Assembly: GCA_040882605.1 (NCBI GenBank)
Contig: JBBEAY010000003.1
Coordinates: 122,076-186,075, forward strand
Direction: 5' to 3'
From: JAOUEA01 sp040882605
GTDB taxonomy: Bacteria; Actinomycetota; UBA4738; HRBIN12
DNA length: 64,000 nucleotides
In this document: positions 32,945-40,727 of the stretch, in pieces
How the letters are laid out: the number at the start of each line of letters is the position of its first letter
Numbering within the stretch: position 1 is the stretch's first letter
Made by a program: the position numbers and the translations under genes
Notes under the pieces: model-generated
What the model was told of the DNA's origin: nothing
The model's database searches: none
Seen by the model: the letters and a program-made list of their open reading frames with translations, nothing else

Positions 32945-34183
32945 TCACCGGCCCATGGCTTCGATCGAGCCGTCGTCGGCCCCGGCGATCACGGAATCGG
33001 GTGTGATGACGGCGGGGGTGAGCGCGGTCGATCCGAGGCTCAGCACCGTCACGGGCAGGCAGGGGTCGACGGTCTCGCACGCGAGGTCGACGATGGTGAC
33101 CGATCCGCTCGCCGAGGTGATGAGTGCCGTGTCACCGTCGATGACGGGGGTGAGTAGCGGAGTAGTGGCGACGTCGTAGGAAGCGATCGGCTCGCATCGT
33201 GCGCTGTCGCACGTGGAGGCGAACACCCACAATCGCCCGTCGCTACCTCCGACGAATACCCGTCCGCCGGCGACCACAGGGGCGCTCACGGCGTCGGATG
33301 CGAGCGCCGCGTCGGTCGAGCTCGTCGGGTTCGTCGCGAAATGGGCGCGCCACTCGGGCTCGCACCGCCCCGCGCACGACGCCGGGAATGCCAAGAGCCT
33401 TCCTCGGGCCACCGTGTATGCGAACCCGTCGCCGATCGCCGCCGAGGTCGCCGGCCCATCGAAGCGCGCGGTCCACACCGGCTCGCACGCGGCGCCGCAG
33501 ACAGCCGGGTACGCGAAGACGCCCCCGCGCTTGGACGACGAGGCCACGACGACGAGGCCATCACCGAGCGCGGCCGGGCCATCGGCCGGGCGGCCGGGGA
33601 CGTCGGCGCTCCAGGCGGGCGTGCACGCGAGCCCATCGCTCGCGCACCCCACCGGGAACGCGTACAACTCGTCGGACGTGGCGTAGACGAGGTCGAAGTT
33701 GGCAACCGGCTGCGACACCGGCCCTTCGCCGGCGATGCCGATCCAATCCGGAGTGCAGCCTTCGCCGCCACAGGTCGCGGCGAAGGCGTACAGCTTTCCG
33801 TCGGCCGATCCGACGAAGACCCGGTCGTCGATGACCAGCGGCACCGAGAGCGGCCTGTCGGGAACGGCATCGCGCCAACGCGGCCCGCATCGTCCTGCGT
33901 CGGTGACGCACGAGACCGGGAAGACGGCGAGCTGGTCGCTCGCGACGTAGAGCCGGTTCTCCTCGATCGCGAGGCCGGTGACCGGGGCGCCGAGGCTCGC
34001 CGTCCAGTCGGTGGTCGCGGTGCCGCTCGGCGTTGCGCGCGGAGGCTGCCGCGTGGCCGCTTGCAACACTCGGATCACGCCACCGACGACGACCAATCCG
34101 ATCGCCGTGGCGAGCATCGCGACGCCGATACTGGTCACGACATGGCGATGCCGTCGGTAGGTGGCTATGAGGCGGCTGAACAC
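32945..34183 (-). CDS. Membrane-anchored beta-propeller with a cysteine pair in each blade
   Basis: 412 residues. A basic N-terminus and one membrane helix (about residues 16-42) precede a Pro/Thr-rich linker and an extracytoplasmic PQQ/BamB-like propeller. Each blade ends in an aromatic segment followed by a close pair of cysteines: SCVTDAGRC, TCGGEGC, GCASDGLAC, VCGAAC, SCAGRC, TCDSARC and ACETVDPC. Seven such pairs suggest seven blades, each pinned by a short-range disulfide. Repeats such as RVFVGSADGKLYAF and RVFVGGSDGRLWVF fit PQQ-like repeats. A scaffold or ligand-binding role outside the membrane is likely; no enzyme motif is seen. Confidence 0.75.
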   Translation of the reverse strand: MFSRLIATYRRHRHVVTSIGVAMLATAIGLVVVGGVIRVLQAATRQPPRATPSGTATTDWTASLGAPVTGLAIEENRLYVASDQLAVFPVSCVTDAGRCGPRWRDAVPDRPLSVPLVIDDRVFVGSADGKLYAFAATCGGEGCTPDWIGIAGEGPVSQPVANFDLVYATSDELYAFPVGCASDGLACTPAWSADVPGRPADGPAALGDGLVVVASSSKRGGVFAYPAVCGAACEPVWTARFDGPATSAAIGDGFAYTVARGRLLAFPASCAGRCEPEWRAHFATNPTSSTDAALASDAVSAPVVAGGRVFVGGSDGRLWVFASTCDSARCEPIASYDVATTPLLTPVIDGDTALITSASGSVTIVDLACETVDPCLPVTVLSLGSTALTPAVITPDSVIAGADDGSIEAMGR

Positions 34184-34234
34184 GCGTCCATCGTGGCGCA
34201 GGCGGGGGTCAGCTGTCTCGTCTGACCGGATCGG

Positions 34235-34942
34235 TCAGCCGCCGAACGGTTCAGGCGCTCGCTTGCCTCGGACCGTCTGGAGAGTCGCGGACGCGAGGAG
34301 CATGCAGCCGGCGCCCAGCATCGACCCAGCGACCACGTCGCTGAGCCAGTGATGGTCGACGACCGTGCGCGACAGAGCCATCAGCACGACCCATGCGAAG
34401 GCGACCGCGTACCACCAGCGGCGCCTGCCGCACGGATCCGTCAACACGAGCACGGATCCGATCGCCACCTGCGCGGCGGTCTTCGCGTGGGCGCTCGGGA
34501 ACGACGTGAACGGGTTGTCGGGGTCGATCCGGGTGGGCCGTTGTCTCGCGATGCCGGGTTTGAGCACGGCGGTGAGCACGTCGGCCATGATCCAGCCGAC
34601 CAGCCACGCGGCCAGGTCCCACCGGCGCCGCCGGAACGCGAGCCACGCGGCGACCGCGATCCGCAACGCCACCATGACGACGCTAGCACCTACCTGCTCG
34701 AACAGATCGCCGAGCGAGCGTGTCAAGTCGGGCCAGGCGAGCACTCGTCGGCGCCAAGCGTCGTCGAGCCCTTGCAGGAAGGGCGGTGAGACCGTGTCGG
34801 CAACCACCACGATCGTCAATGCTGCGACGGCCGTGAGCATCGCGATGGCGACGAAGGTGGTGCTGCGCGGGTCGTCGACCAGGTCGCCGTCGCTCCGAGC
34901 GGATGCCGTCGGGACGGCGCGCCGAGATGGGTCGTCGTGCAC
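34235..34942 (-). CDS. PAP2-family membrane phosphatase
   Basis: 235 residues with six predicted helices. The three phosphatase motifs are complete: KPGIARQRP, then FPSAHA, then SRTVVDHHWLSDV with the catalytic histidine. PAP2 enzymes remove phosphate from lipids such as phosphatidate or undecaprenyl pyrophosphate, or from sugars on lipids. The N-terminal 30 residues are polar and cytoplasmic. It lies 51 bases upstream of the propeller gene on the same strand and may share its promoter, which would face the divergent rmuC gene. Confidence 0.9.
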   Translation of the reverse strand: MHDDPSRRAVPTASARSDGDLVDDPRSTTFVAIAMLTAVAALTIVVVADTVSPPFLQGLDDAWRRRVLAWPDLTRSLGDLFEQVGASVVMVALRIAVAAWLAFRRRRWDLAAWLVGWIMADVLTAVLKPGIARQRPTRIDPDNPFTSFPSAHAKTAAQVAIGSVLVLTDPCGRRRWWYAVAFAWVVLMALSRTVVDHHWLSDVVAGSMLGAGCMLLASATLQTVRGKRAPEPFGG

Positions 34943-35049
34943 CCGGCGACGATAGCGGTCTGCCGGCGTAAGCAGCTGAACGGGATCGGTGTGTCAGAGG
35001 GCTCCGCTACGGTCGTCGTGTTAGATCCCCGACCTCGAAGGAGCTCCCC

Positions 35050-36069
35050 ATGCCCGAACAGATCGGCATCGTGCTGTTGGCGGTTGCGTGCGGGCTCGTC
35101 GCCGGCGTTCTGGTGGCGGGCGGGCGCCGTCCGACCGCCGGGGTTGCAGATGTGCATGACGCGGCGGCTCGCGATGCTGCGACTACGCGCATGGAGGCAC
35201 GGCTCGAAGTGCAGGCGGCGGAGCTTCGCCGCCTCGCCGATGCGACCGCGGCTCGTGATCTCGCCGGCGAGCAGGTGCGCGCCGGCGTCGAGGGCGCCCG
35301 CCGGGCGTTGCACGAGCTGACCGTGCGCGAACAGGAACGCCGCGAAGGCGATGCCGATCAACGGCAAGTGATCCGCCGGCTCTCCACGGTGCTTGCGGGC
35401 GGGGCGTCGAAGGGCCGCGCCGGCGAGCACGTCTTGCGCGACCATCTCGCTGCGCTGCCGCCGTCGATGCTCGTCACCGATTTCAGGGTCGGCGGAAAGG
35501 TGGTGGAGTTCGGCCTGCTGCTGTCCGACGGGCGCCGGCTTCCGATCGACTCGAAGTGGTCTGCGCTCGCCGAGCTCGAGGCACTCGAGGCAGCGACGGA
35601 TGCCGTCGAGCGCGACGCCTGCGCTCGAGCGGTCGAGAAGGCGGTGACGCTGCGGGCCAAGGAGGTCGCGCAGTACCTCGACCCGGCAGTGACCGCGCCG
35701 GTCGCCGTCGCCGCCGTGCCCGACGCGGCCTACGAGGTGTTGCGCCGCGCCCACGCCGACGCGTACCGCCACGGTGTCGTGATCGTGCCGTACTCGTCGG
35801 CGTTGCCGATCGTGCTGTTCCTGTACGCGCTGGTCCAGCGCTTCGGCGACGCTGCCGACGTGCAGGCGAGCCTTGCCGAGATCGGCGGAGTGCTCGACTC
35901 GCTGGAGTCGGTCGTCGAGAACCGGTTCGCGCGCGCGGGCACGATGATCGTGAACGGCGCCGACGAGTTCCGCTCGCAGCTCGGCAAGGCCCGTGGCACG
36001 ATCGCGCGCGCCCGTGCCGCCTCGCCCGACGAGCCTGAGGATGCGGCGTCGCTCTCGGTCGTGGGCTGA
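35050..36069 (+). CDS. rmuC: DNA recombination protein RmuC
   Basis: 339 residues with AAGGAG upstream of the ATG. An N-terminal membrane helix (IGIVLLAVACGLVAGVLVAGG) is followed by a coiled coil rich in Ala, Arg and Glu, then the nuclease-like RmuC domain: GRAGEHVLRDHLAALPP, DFRVGGKVVEFGLLLSDGRRLPIDSKW and VPYSSALPIVLFLYAL. RmuC limits inversions and rearrangements of short repeats, probably as a membrane-tethered nuclease. It is shorter than E. coli RmuC but has the whole core domain. It stands alone before an accessory stretch. Confidence 0.9.
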   Translation: MPEQIGIVLLAVACGLVAGVLVAGGRRPTAGVADVHDAAARDAATTRMEARLEVQAAELRRLADATAARDLAGEQVRAGVEGARRALHELTVREQERREGDADQRQVIRRLSTVLAGGASKGRAGEHVLRDHLAALPPSMLVTDFRVGGKVVEFGLLLSDGRRLPIDSKWSALAELEALEAATDAVERDACARAVEKAVTLRAKEVAQYLDPAVTAPVAVAAVPDAAYEVLRRAHADAYRHGVVIVPYSSALPIVLFLYALVQRFGDAADVQASLAEIGGVLDSLESVVENRFARAGTMIVNGADEFRSQLGKARGTIARARAASPDEPEDAASLSVVG

Positions 36070-36114
36070 GGGGCGGCCCCCGCCGTTCGTCGACGGTGTG
36101 CCAAGCTTCTGCGC

Positions 36115-36430
36115 ATGGACTTCGACGAAGCGTTGGTGAAGCTTGGATTCGCACCGCGCCAAGAGCGGGCGTTCGGCGCGCGTGGAACTAGGCTCTACGA
36201 GGCCCGGCCCAACGCTTTCATGACGTACACGGTGCATGCGCTCGAGGACGGCACCGCCATCTTGAGCTGGGAATTCGCACTCGGCGACTATCTCGCCGGC
36301 CGTGGCCTGCAGGTCGGGCCGTTCGTCGAAGCGCGGAACGCGCCTCGACATCCGGTGGAAGGCGCACGCTGCCGAGGCCGTGAGGCTGGCCGACGCCAAC
36401 TTCCGAGCTGCGGCCAGCAAGGCCGGGTAG
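36115..36430 (+). pseudogene. Uncharacterised small protein, first tandem copy, reading frame disrupted
   Basis: The first about 67 residues (MDFDEALVKLGFAPRQERAF to WEFALGDYLAGRGLQVG) match the next gene closely. After about 36316-36345 the original frame loses the G/C-ending codon pattern, while the frame one base later keeps it and ends at a TAG at 36428-36430, ten bases before the next start. A one-base insertion or two-base loss there, or fusion to an unrelated tail (RWKAHAAEAVRLADANFRAA), would explain this. Staying in the original frame would overlap the next gene by 50 bases. Function unknown. Confidence 0.6.
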
Positions 36431-36439
36431 GCTCCGGCG

Positions 36440-36772
36440 GTGGACTTCGCCGAGGCGCTCGACCGCTACGGGTTCCGACGGGAGCATGAGCGTCGCGGTC
36501 AGTCGGAGCTCTACACGGCGCAGCCGAACCGGTTCCTCACCCACACGGTGCACGCCTACGAAGACGGCTCGGCGATCTTCAGCTGGGAGTTCGCCCTCGG
36601 GGAGTACCTCTCGACGAAGGGGATCCAGGTCGGGTCCGATGAGACTCTCAACCAGTTTGCTTACCCTCGGGTGGACGACCGCGGCCGCCAGGACGGGGCG
36701 TGGCTCGCGGCCGTGATCGAGCGGGCGGAGGGACTGCTGGCCGAGGTGCGGCTGGACCGACCTGGCGGCTAG
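36440..36772 (+). CDS. Uncharacterised small protein, second tandem copy (intact)
   Basis: 110 residues from a GTG start. It resembles the preceding copy over its first 65 residues (MDFAEALDRYGFRREHERRG, then HTVHAYEDGSAIFSWEFALGEYL) and continues to a C-terminus, NQFAYPRVDDRGRQDGAWLA, that is matched by a fragment at 40728. No known domain is recognised. The mixed alpha/beta pattern, with alternating hydrophobic strands and a final amphipathic helix, suggests a small globular cytoplasmic protein. Three relatives within 4.8 kb point to a family spread by duplication. Confidence 0.65.
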   Translation: MDFAEALDRYGFRREHERRGQSELYTAQPNRFLTHTVHAYEDGSAIFSWEFALGEYLSTKGIQVGSDETLNQFAYPRVDDRGRQDGAWLAAVIERAEGLLAEVRLDRPGG

Positions 36773-36809
36773 CCGCGAACGTGTCAGTCCTCACCAGTAG
36801 CCTGGCCCG

Positions 36810-37370
36810 GTGACCACGGCGCAGCTGGCGATCATCGCCTCGACACTTACGGCCATCGCAGCCCTGGCCTTCAGCGCCAGGCAGCAGAAGCGCGCCCTCG
36901 ACGCGCAGGCGGCCACGCACGAGCGAACCCTCGCCCACGAGACGAAGCTCGCGCGGCTTGACCGCATCACGGGTCCGTACGAGGCCATGCTGGAGCTGGT
37001 CGGCCACACGATGGAGACGGTGAACGCCACGAAGCCGATCCTCGTCCTAGGCGAGCCACCCCAGCCGCCAGAGGAGCTGGACACCGAGCGCATCCGAAAG
37101 GTACAGGCGCGGATCGGCGTTCACGGCAGCCCAGAGGTGAAGGCCATTCTGGAGCACTGGAGCAAGGGAACGTCTCTGTTCTACGTGGAGGCGTGGAAGC
37201 TCAACGAGATGCAGGGCGCTGAGCAGCGGTCGATGAAGCCGAGTGAGATCAAGGAGAACTGGGGGCTGTTCCCCACCGCCCAGTGGCAGGTGGTCGAGGC
37301 GAAGCGTAAGGAGCTGCACGCCATCGTCCGCGAGCTGGAGGACGCCGTCAGCGCGGAGATGCGGTCATAG
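36810..37370 (+). CDS. Hypothetical membrane-anchored coiled-coil protein
   Basis: 186 residues from a GTG. An N-terminal membrane helix (TTAQLAIIASTLTAIAALAF) is followed by a basic and Ala/Glu-rich helical stretch, FSARQQKRALDAQAATHERT, and then a soluble helical domain of about 120 residues. The plan (short helix anchor, then cytoplasmic helical domain) is common among phage- or island-encoded proteins. No enzyme motif is seen and I do not recognise the family. It ends before a double hairpin at 37440-37468. Confidence 0.6.
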   Translation: MTTAQLAIIASTLTAIAALAFSARQQKRALDAQAATHERTLAHETKLARLDRITGPYEAMLELVGHTMETVNATKPILVLGEPPQPPEELDTERIRKVQARIGVHGSPEVKAILEHWSKGTSLFYVEAWKLNEMQGAEQRSMKPSEIKENWGLFPTAQWQVVEAKRKELHAIVRELEDAVSAEMRS

Positions 37371-37439
37371 AGAACAGCGTCGGCGACGCGCGCCGCCGTT
37401 CGATGGGCTGAGTGCAACTGACAGACACGACGCATGAGG

Positions 37440-37468
37440 GGCGCTCGTCATGAGCGCCGCTCATGACG
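37440..37468. terminator. Overlapping alternative hairpins between convergent genes
   Basis: CGTCATGAGC (37446-37455) and GCTCATGACG (37459-37468) form a perfect 10-base stem with a three-base loop. An alternative stem, GGCGCTC (37440-37446) with GAGCGCC (37452-37458), uses part of the same bases. The main stem is a likely terminator for the plus-strand gene ending at 37370 and for the minus-strand gene ending at 37479. Confidence 0.6.
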
Positions 37469-37478
37469 TGTTGGTGGG

Positions 37479-37625
37479 CTACTTCTTCAGGCCGCGGTCA
37501 GCGCCCGTCGCCTGTTCCGCCGCCTCGAGGAGGACCTTGGATGCCCACTCCCCGATCTCCATGTCCGCGTAGGCGGCTGCGATGCGGATCTGACGGCGCG
37601 TGTAAGCGTTCATCGTTATGGACAT
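37479..37625 (-). CDS. Small ribbon-helix-helix-like protein
   Basis: 48 residues from the ATG at 37625 (or a GTG two codons earlier). The pattern MSITMNAYTRRQIRIAAAYA, then EIGEWASKVLLEAAEQ gives a short strand and two helices, as in Arc/CopG-type DNA-binding proteins and antitoxins. No toxin gene is adjacent in the same orientation. The upstream part of the longer reading is Pro/Arg-rich and unlikely to be translated. Confidence is limited by the small size. Confidence 0.5.
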   Translation of the reverse strand: MSITMNAYTRRQIRIAAAYADMEIGEWASKVLLEAAEQATGADRGLKK

Positions 37626-37706
37626 CCGCACCAGCTGATCATCGCTCTCCTGCTCCGGCGCGCCGAGCGGGAGTGTCGCTTTGCCGCCGAGCGCGGCATC
37701 CCGATC

Positions 37707-37778
37707 ATGAAGTCCTACACCGAGCTGCGTCGAGTGGCGCGCGACATCCGGAAGAAGCAGCGGGCGGTGGCGCGGTGA
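37707..37778 (+). CDS. Very short basic ORF coupled to the next gene
   Basis: Only 23 residues from the sole ATG of its frame (MKSYTELRRVARDIRKKQRA plus three). The frame is open for about 30 further codons upstream without a start. Its TGA overlaps the GTG of the following small membrane protein (GTGA), and the peptide is a regular basic helix, which is why I list it. It could also be the leader or the remnant of a larger gene. Confidence 0.35.
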   Translation: MKSYTELRRVARDIRKKQRAVAR

Positions 37779-37879
37779 ACGGGTTCCTGGTCGGCCTCGC
37801 GGTGGTGGCGATGGTGAGCTCACTGGTCCGCACCGTGATCGCGTGGCGCATGTACCGGCTCACGAAGCGACTCCCCTGA
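37775..37879 (+). CDS. Small single-pass membrane protein
   Basis: 34 residues, MNGFLVGLAVVAMVSSLVRT followed by a basic end (IAWRMYRLTKRLP). One membrane helix with a positive cytoplasmic tail is obvious. Start GTG overlaps the stop of the preceding short ORF. A compact hairpin follows at 37912. Function unknown; holin-like or toxin-like peptides have this form, but nothing else supports that. Confidence 0.45.
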   Translation: MNGFLVGLAVVAMVSSLVRTVIAWRMYRLTKRLP

Positions 37880-37911
37880 ACCGCCCGTCTGACACCCCTC
37901 TGGGGAAGTCT

Positions 37912-37930
37912 GGACCTATGGACTAGGTCC
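37912..37930. terminator. Hairpin after the small membrane protein gene
   Basis: GGACCTA (37912-37918) and TAGGTCC (37924-37930) form a perfect 7-base stem with loop TGGAC, 32 bases after the stop at 37879. No T tract follows, so terminator function is likely but not certain. Confidence 0.5.
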
Positions 37931-38083
37931 CGTGCGCCTTCTGCCCGTGGATGGTGTCACCAGATGGGCACGAGAAGCTAGTTCGTCGGGAAGACGGGTC
38001 GACCGACCCACTCGCCACTCGGCCACTCGTCTGGCCCGCGAGAGCGGCTTCCTGCAACGCCGAAGACACGGATCACCAAGGAG

Positions 38084-38308
38084 ATGCGCGCCCGACTCGA
38101 CGCGCTCCTCGAGGCCAAGAAGCTGCGTCCCGACGACGAGGCACAGATCGTCGCCATGACCGCGGGGGGGTTCGGCCACAAGGCCATCTCCGAGAAGCTG
38201 CACGTTCCCGCCCTCGCGGTGGCGAAGATCCAACACGGGCTCAACCTGGTCGACTGGAGCGGGAACGCTGCCATCGCCAGGTGGGCCGCAGGCAAGCCCA
38301 AGAAGTAG
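38084..38308 (+). CDS. Small helix-turn-helix-like protein
   Basis: 74 residues from the ATG at 38084. AQIVAMTAGGFGHKAISEKL followed by HVPALAVAKIQHGLNLVDW reads as a helix-turn-helix similar to those that precede recombinase or resolvase-like proteins (a tyrosine or tri-helical pattern). The codons upstream (KTRITKE) stay open for about 30 residues with good codon bias but contain no start, so the true N-terminus may be longer with a rare start. AAGGAG directly abuts the ATG. It is followed by a strong hairpin terminator. Confidence 0.5.
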   Translation: MRARLDALLEAKKLRPDDEAQIVAMTAGGFGHKAISEKLHVPALAVAKIQHGLNLVDWSGNAAIARWAAGKPKK

Positions 38309-38321
38309 CACCATCAAACGG

Positions 38322-38348
38322 AGGCCGGGTCTTTGGCCCGGCCTTCTT
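38322..38348 (+). terminator. Intrinsic terminator
   Basis: AGGCCGGG (38322-38329) pairs with CCCGGCCT (38337-38344) around a 7-base loop, and TTCTT follows. It lies 14 bases after the stop at 38308 and is the most canonical terminator of the window. Confidence 0.8.
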
Positions 38349-38388
38349 CATCCAGCGGGTCGTCGGGGGGTGCGGCTATCCTCGGTCC

Positions 38389-39069
38389 GTGTCGGTGAAG
38401 AAGAACGTCGAAGACTCGACCGCCCTCGGCGCCCTGCCCGAGCAGATCTCCAGACCGTGCGGTTGGTGTGGGCGATCCGCGTGGCTGCGGCGGCGCGTGG
38501 CAGTGCAGGCGGGGTGGTACTCCACCGGTGCCCGCGACGACTGACACGACATCTGGGCCATCTACGAATGCTCGGGTTGCAACCGCGCCAGCCTCGGCCG
38601 CTTCCACGCGTACATAGATCACGACGGCCAGCTGCGTGTCTACGACGAGGGAAGGGAGTTCCTCCCGACGGCGCGAGCACGGCCTATGGGACTGACGAAC
38701 GAGGAGGTGGAGGCGGACCGGCTCGAGGCGTGGGCCTGTCACCACGCCGGGCAGCACCGCGCCGCGGTTCTGATGGCGCGCTCGGCACTCCAGCGCGCGG
38801 TCCGCGTGTTGGATCCGAAGTTCCGCGGCAAGCTCCCAGCCGAACTCGACAACCTGGTGACGACGGGCGTGATCACCGGTCAGCTCCGGAAGAATGCCGA
38901 TGAGGTGCGGCTCTCCGGGAACGACGTGGCTCACCCTGAGGAGCTCGGGGCCATCACCGCCCAGGACGCCGAGGACAGCCTGATCTTCCTCGACGACTTC
39001 CTCGAGACGACCATGGCGATCCCCGAGCGGCAGCGACTCCGGCAGGAGGAACGCGAGAACCCGGAGTGA
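38389..39069 (+). pseudogene. DUF4145-type protein with an in-frame TGA
   Basis: The frame from the GTG at 38389 encodes a zinc-ribbon N-terminus (CGWCG) up to a TGA at 38542-38544, then continues without any shift through IWAIYECSGCNRASLG, which supplies the second cysteine pair, to the core helices HRAAVLMARSALQRAVRVLD and GNDVAHPEELGAITAQDAED, ending at 39069. This layout is that of DUF4145 proteins, often found near restriction or defence genes. The TGA stands where a Trp (TGG) would suit, so a point nonsense mutation is likely. The downstream ATG at 38686 could still yield the 127-residue helical core. Confidence 0.7.
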
Positions 39070-39144
39070 CTTACCGGTGGTGTCTTCGGATCGACGCGCC
39101 GAACGCCGCGCCCAGTGCCGTCGCTATCTCTGGTGACACCGTCG

Positions 39145-39663
39145 TCACCCCTCGACCGGCTCCGCGCCGTCGACCCACGCGCGCTTGACCGGTTCCACCT
39201 CGCGCGGCCCACGGAAGTCGTTCGGGTTCGTGATGCGCATGCCGCAGCCGGAGCGGTTCTGGTTGGTCGAGTAGCCCAGGTAGGCCTGGTACTGCGCCTC
39301 ACCGATGGCCCACTCCTCGAGCTCGGCGGCTGACCACTCGCCCCTGATGACGCGACCGATGGCGTCCCCCTCGGACCACGCCTCCCGCTCCAGGCCGTTG
39401 ATGAGGCGGGCGCACGCCGCCGCCTGCAGGCGGAACCTCCGCTCCCGGAACTCGAGCGTGCTCGTGGCGGATCGAGCCTCGTCGGTCGCGGATCGGGCCT
39501 CGTCGGTCGCCGACTCCGACTCGACGAACAGCTCACTGATCCGCGCACGAAGCTCTCCCCGCTCGGTGTTCGCCTGCCGGAACTGGTAGACGTTCCACCC
39601 GGCCAGCGCCACGATCACGACGACGAACCAGATGGTGTGGTAGGTGCGGTCTCTGTCGTTCAT
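39145..39663 (-). CDS. Hypothetical single-pass membrane protein with coiled coil
   Basis: 172 residues from the ATG at 39663. One membrane helix, IWFVVVIVALAGWNVYQF, lies near the N-terminus. A coiled coil follows with a direct repeat, SATDEAR-SATDEAR-SAT, and then a helical domain with ACARLINGLEREAW. The rest of the longer reading frame upstream is not protein-like. The domain may lie outside the cell, with two cysteines available for a disulfide. No family recognised. Its start is divergent from the gene beginning at 39749. Confidence 0.6.
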   Translation of the reverse strand: MNDRDRTYHTIWFVVVIVALAGWNVYQFRQANTERGELRARISELFVESESATDEARSATDEARSATSTLEFRERRFRLQAAACARLINGLEREAWSEGDAIGRVIRGEWSAAELEEWAIGEAQYQAYLGYSTNQNRSGCGMRITNPNDFRGPREVEPVKRAWVDGAEPVEG

Positions 39664-39748
39664 GACACGCACTGTGCCACCTCGCGGCCGCCTGCGCTGG
39701 GTAGGGGGCCCAAGGCACGAGTCGCCGCCTTTGAGGGATGATTCGCGG

Positions 39749-40228
39749 GTGAAGCGAAAGCGGAGAGACCGGAGACGCGTCGCGCAAGCCGAACGTCTCC
39801 GTGAGACCGCACTTGCTGGCCTTAGGGAGGCCGGTGAGCGGGAGGACGCGGTCCTCTCGTGGGGGTACGGAATCCACCAGCAGTTCGACCCGGTTATCGG
39901 TCCCCACGTCACCGATGCCGTCTACGTGTTGATGAAGGGCGGCTTTCTGTTCCAGTACCTCGAAGAGGTGCCGCGTGAACTCCTGTCGCCCAGAGTCCTA
40001 GCATCCGGAGCGTCACCGTCTGACTGGAAGGCGATGGCGCAGGAAGTTCACGGCTTCTACTTTGGGAGGCTCGATGGCCTGGAGGCAAGGAACATCGACG
40101 ACCGCTGCGACATCCTCTTCATCCCAGAGGGGGCGAAATCTGAGGCGGACTTCCAAGGCTTCGGGGTGACCACGCCGTACGGTGGCCTCTCCGTGAGGGA
40201 GATCGAGGTGTGGATCGTCGAGGGCTGA
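39749..40228 (+). CDS. Hypothetical protein
   Basis: 159 residues from the GTG at 39749 (VKRKRRDRRRVAQAERLRET). After a very basic helical start comes an alpha/beta body with HVTDAVYVLMKGGFLFQYLEEVP and a C-terminal strand pair, VREIEVWIVEG. I see no known motif. A and T use at third positions is higher than in neighbouring core genes, which fits the accessory character of this stretch. Upstream in-frame codons as far as 39644 overlap the divergent gene and look non-coding. Confidence 0.5.
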   Translation: MKRKRRDRRRVAQAERLRETALAGLREAGEREDAVLSWGYGIHQQFDPVIGPHVTDAVYVLMKGGFLFQYLEEVPRELLSPRVLASGASPSDWKAMAQEVHGFYFGRLDGLEARNIDDRCDILFIPEGAKSEADFQGFGVTTPYGGLSVREIEVWIVEG

Positions 40229-40396
40229 CCTGCCTCGTCGCCCGAGTGAGAGGTCAGCCGTGAGCTTTGAGTAGTTGCTGGGATCTTCGGTCGCGTCGCC
40301 AAGCCGCGGACCGGCAGGCTCAGGGCGGTGTCGTGATGATGCTTGCAGTCCGCGGTTCGTGACCGCAGCATGAAAACGGGAGATGGAGGCAACATC

Positions 40397-40651
40397 GTGA
40401 GAGCCCTTGGCGGGTTCCTGTGGTTCGTTGGCGGGATCATCGGTCTTCTCTGGTGGATCGCCGGCTTCATCACCTACGTCAACACGTACGAGGGGCTCGT
40501 TCAGTTCGCCGGGGTGTTCTTCATCCCGAACCTGGCGCTGCCCCTCCTCGGTGCACCCGACGTGACGTACATCTACTGGCTCTGGGGCCTCGCCGCGGTC
40601 GTGCTCTCGGGACTCGGTTCCTTTTTCCTGTGGGGTGAGGAGGGTCGATGA
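40397..40651 (+). CDS. Small membrane protein
   Basis: 84 residues from the GTG at 40397, which has GGAGG seven bases upstream. Three hydrophobic segments are visible: LGGFLWFVGGIIGLLWWIAG, then LVQFAGVFFIPNLALPLLG, then YIYWLWGLAAVVLSGLGSFF. Tryptophan content is high. No family recognised. The region between 40229 and 40396 before it holds nothing I can identify. Confidence 0.6.
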   Translation: MRALGGFLWFVGGIIGLLWWIAGFITYVNTYEGLVQFAGVFFIPNLALPLLGAPDVTYIYWLWGLAAVVLSGLGSFFLWGEEGR

Positions 40652-40727
40652 GGCCCGCCGTCGCTGGCGCTCCGGTGGCATCTCGCGGGCGCTCTCGGGT
40701 CGCGAGTAGGAGTGGAAGCGACAGGCC

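Noticed and set aside
34816..36420. 534-residue frame antisense to rmuC
   Set aside because: Composition is typical of a shadow, and rmuC is clearly the coding strand.
37880..38083. A tRNA or small RNA between the small ORFs
   Set aside because: Only a 7-base stem is present; no cloverleaf or CCA-end structure could be drawn.
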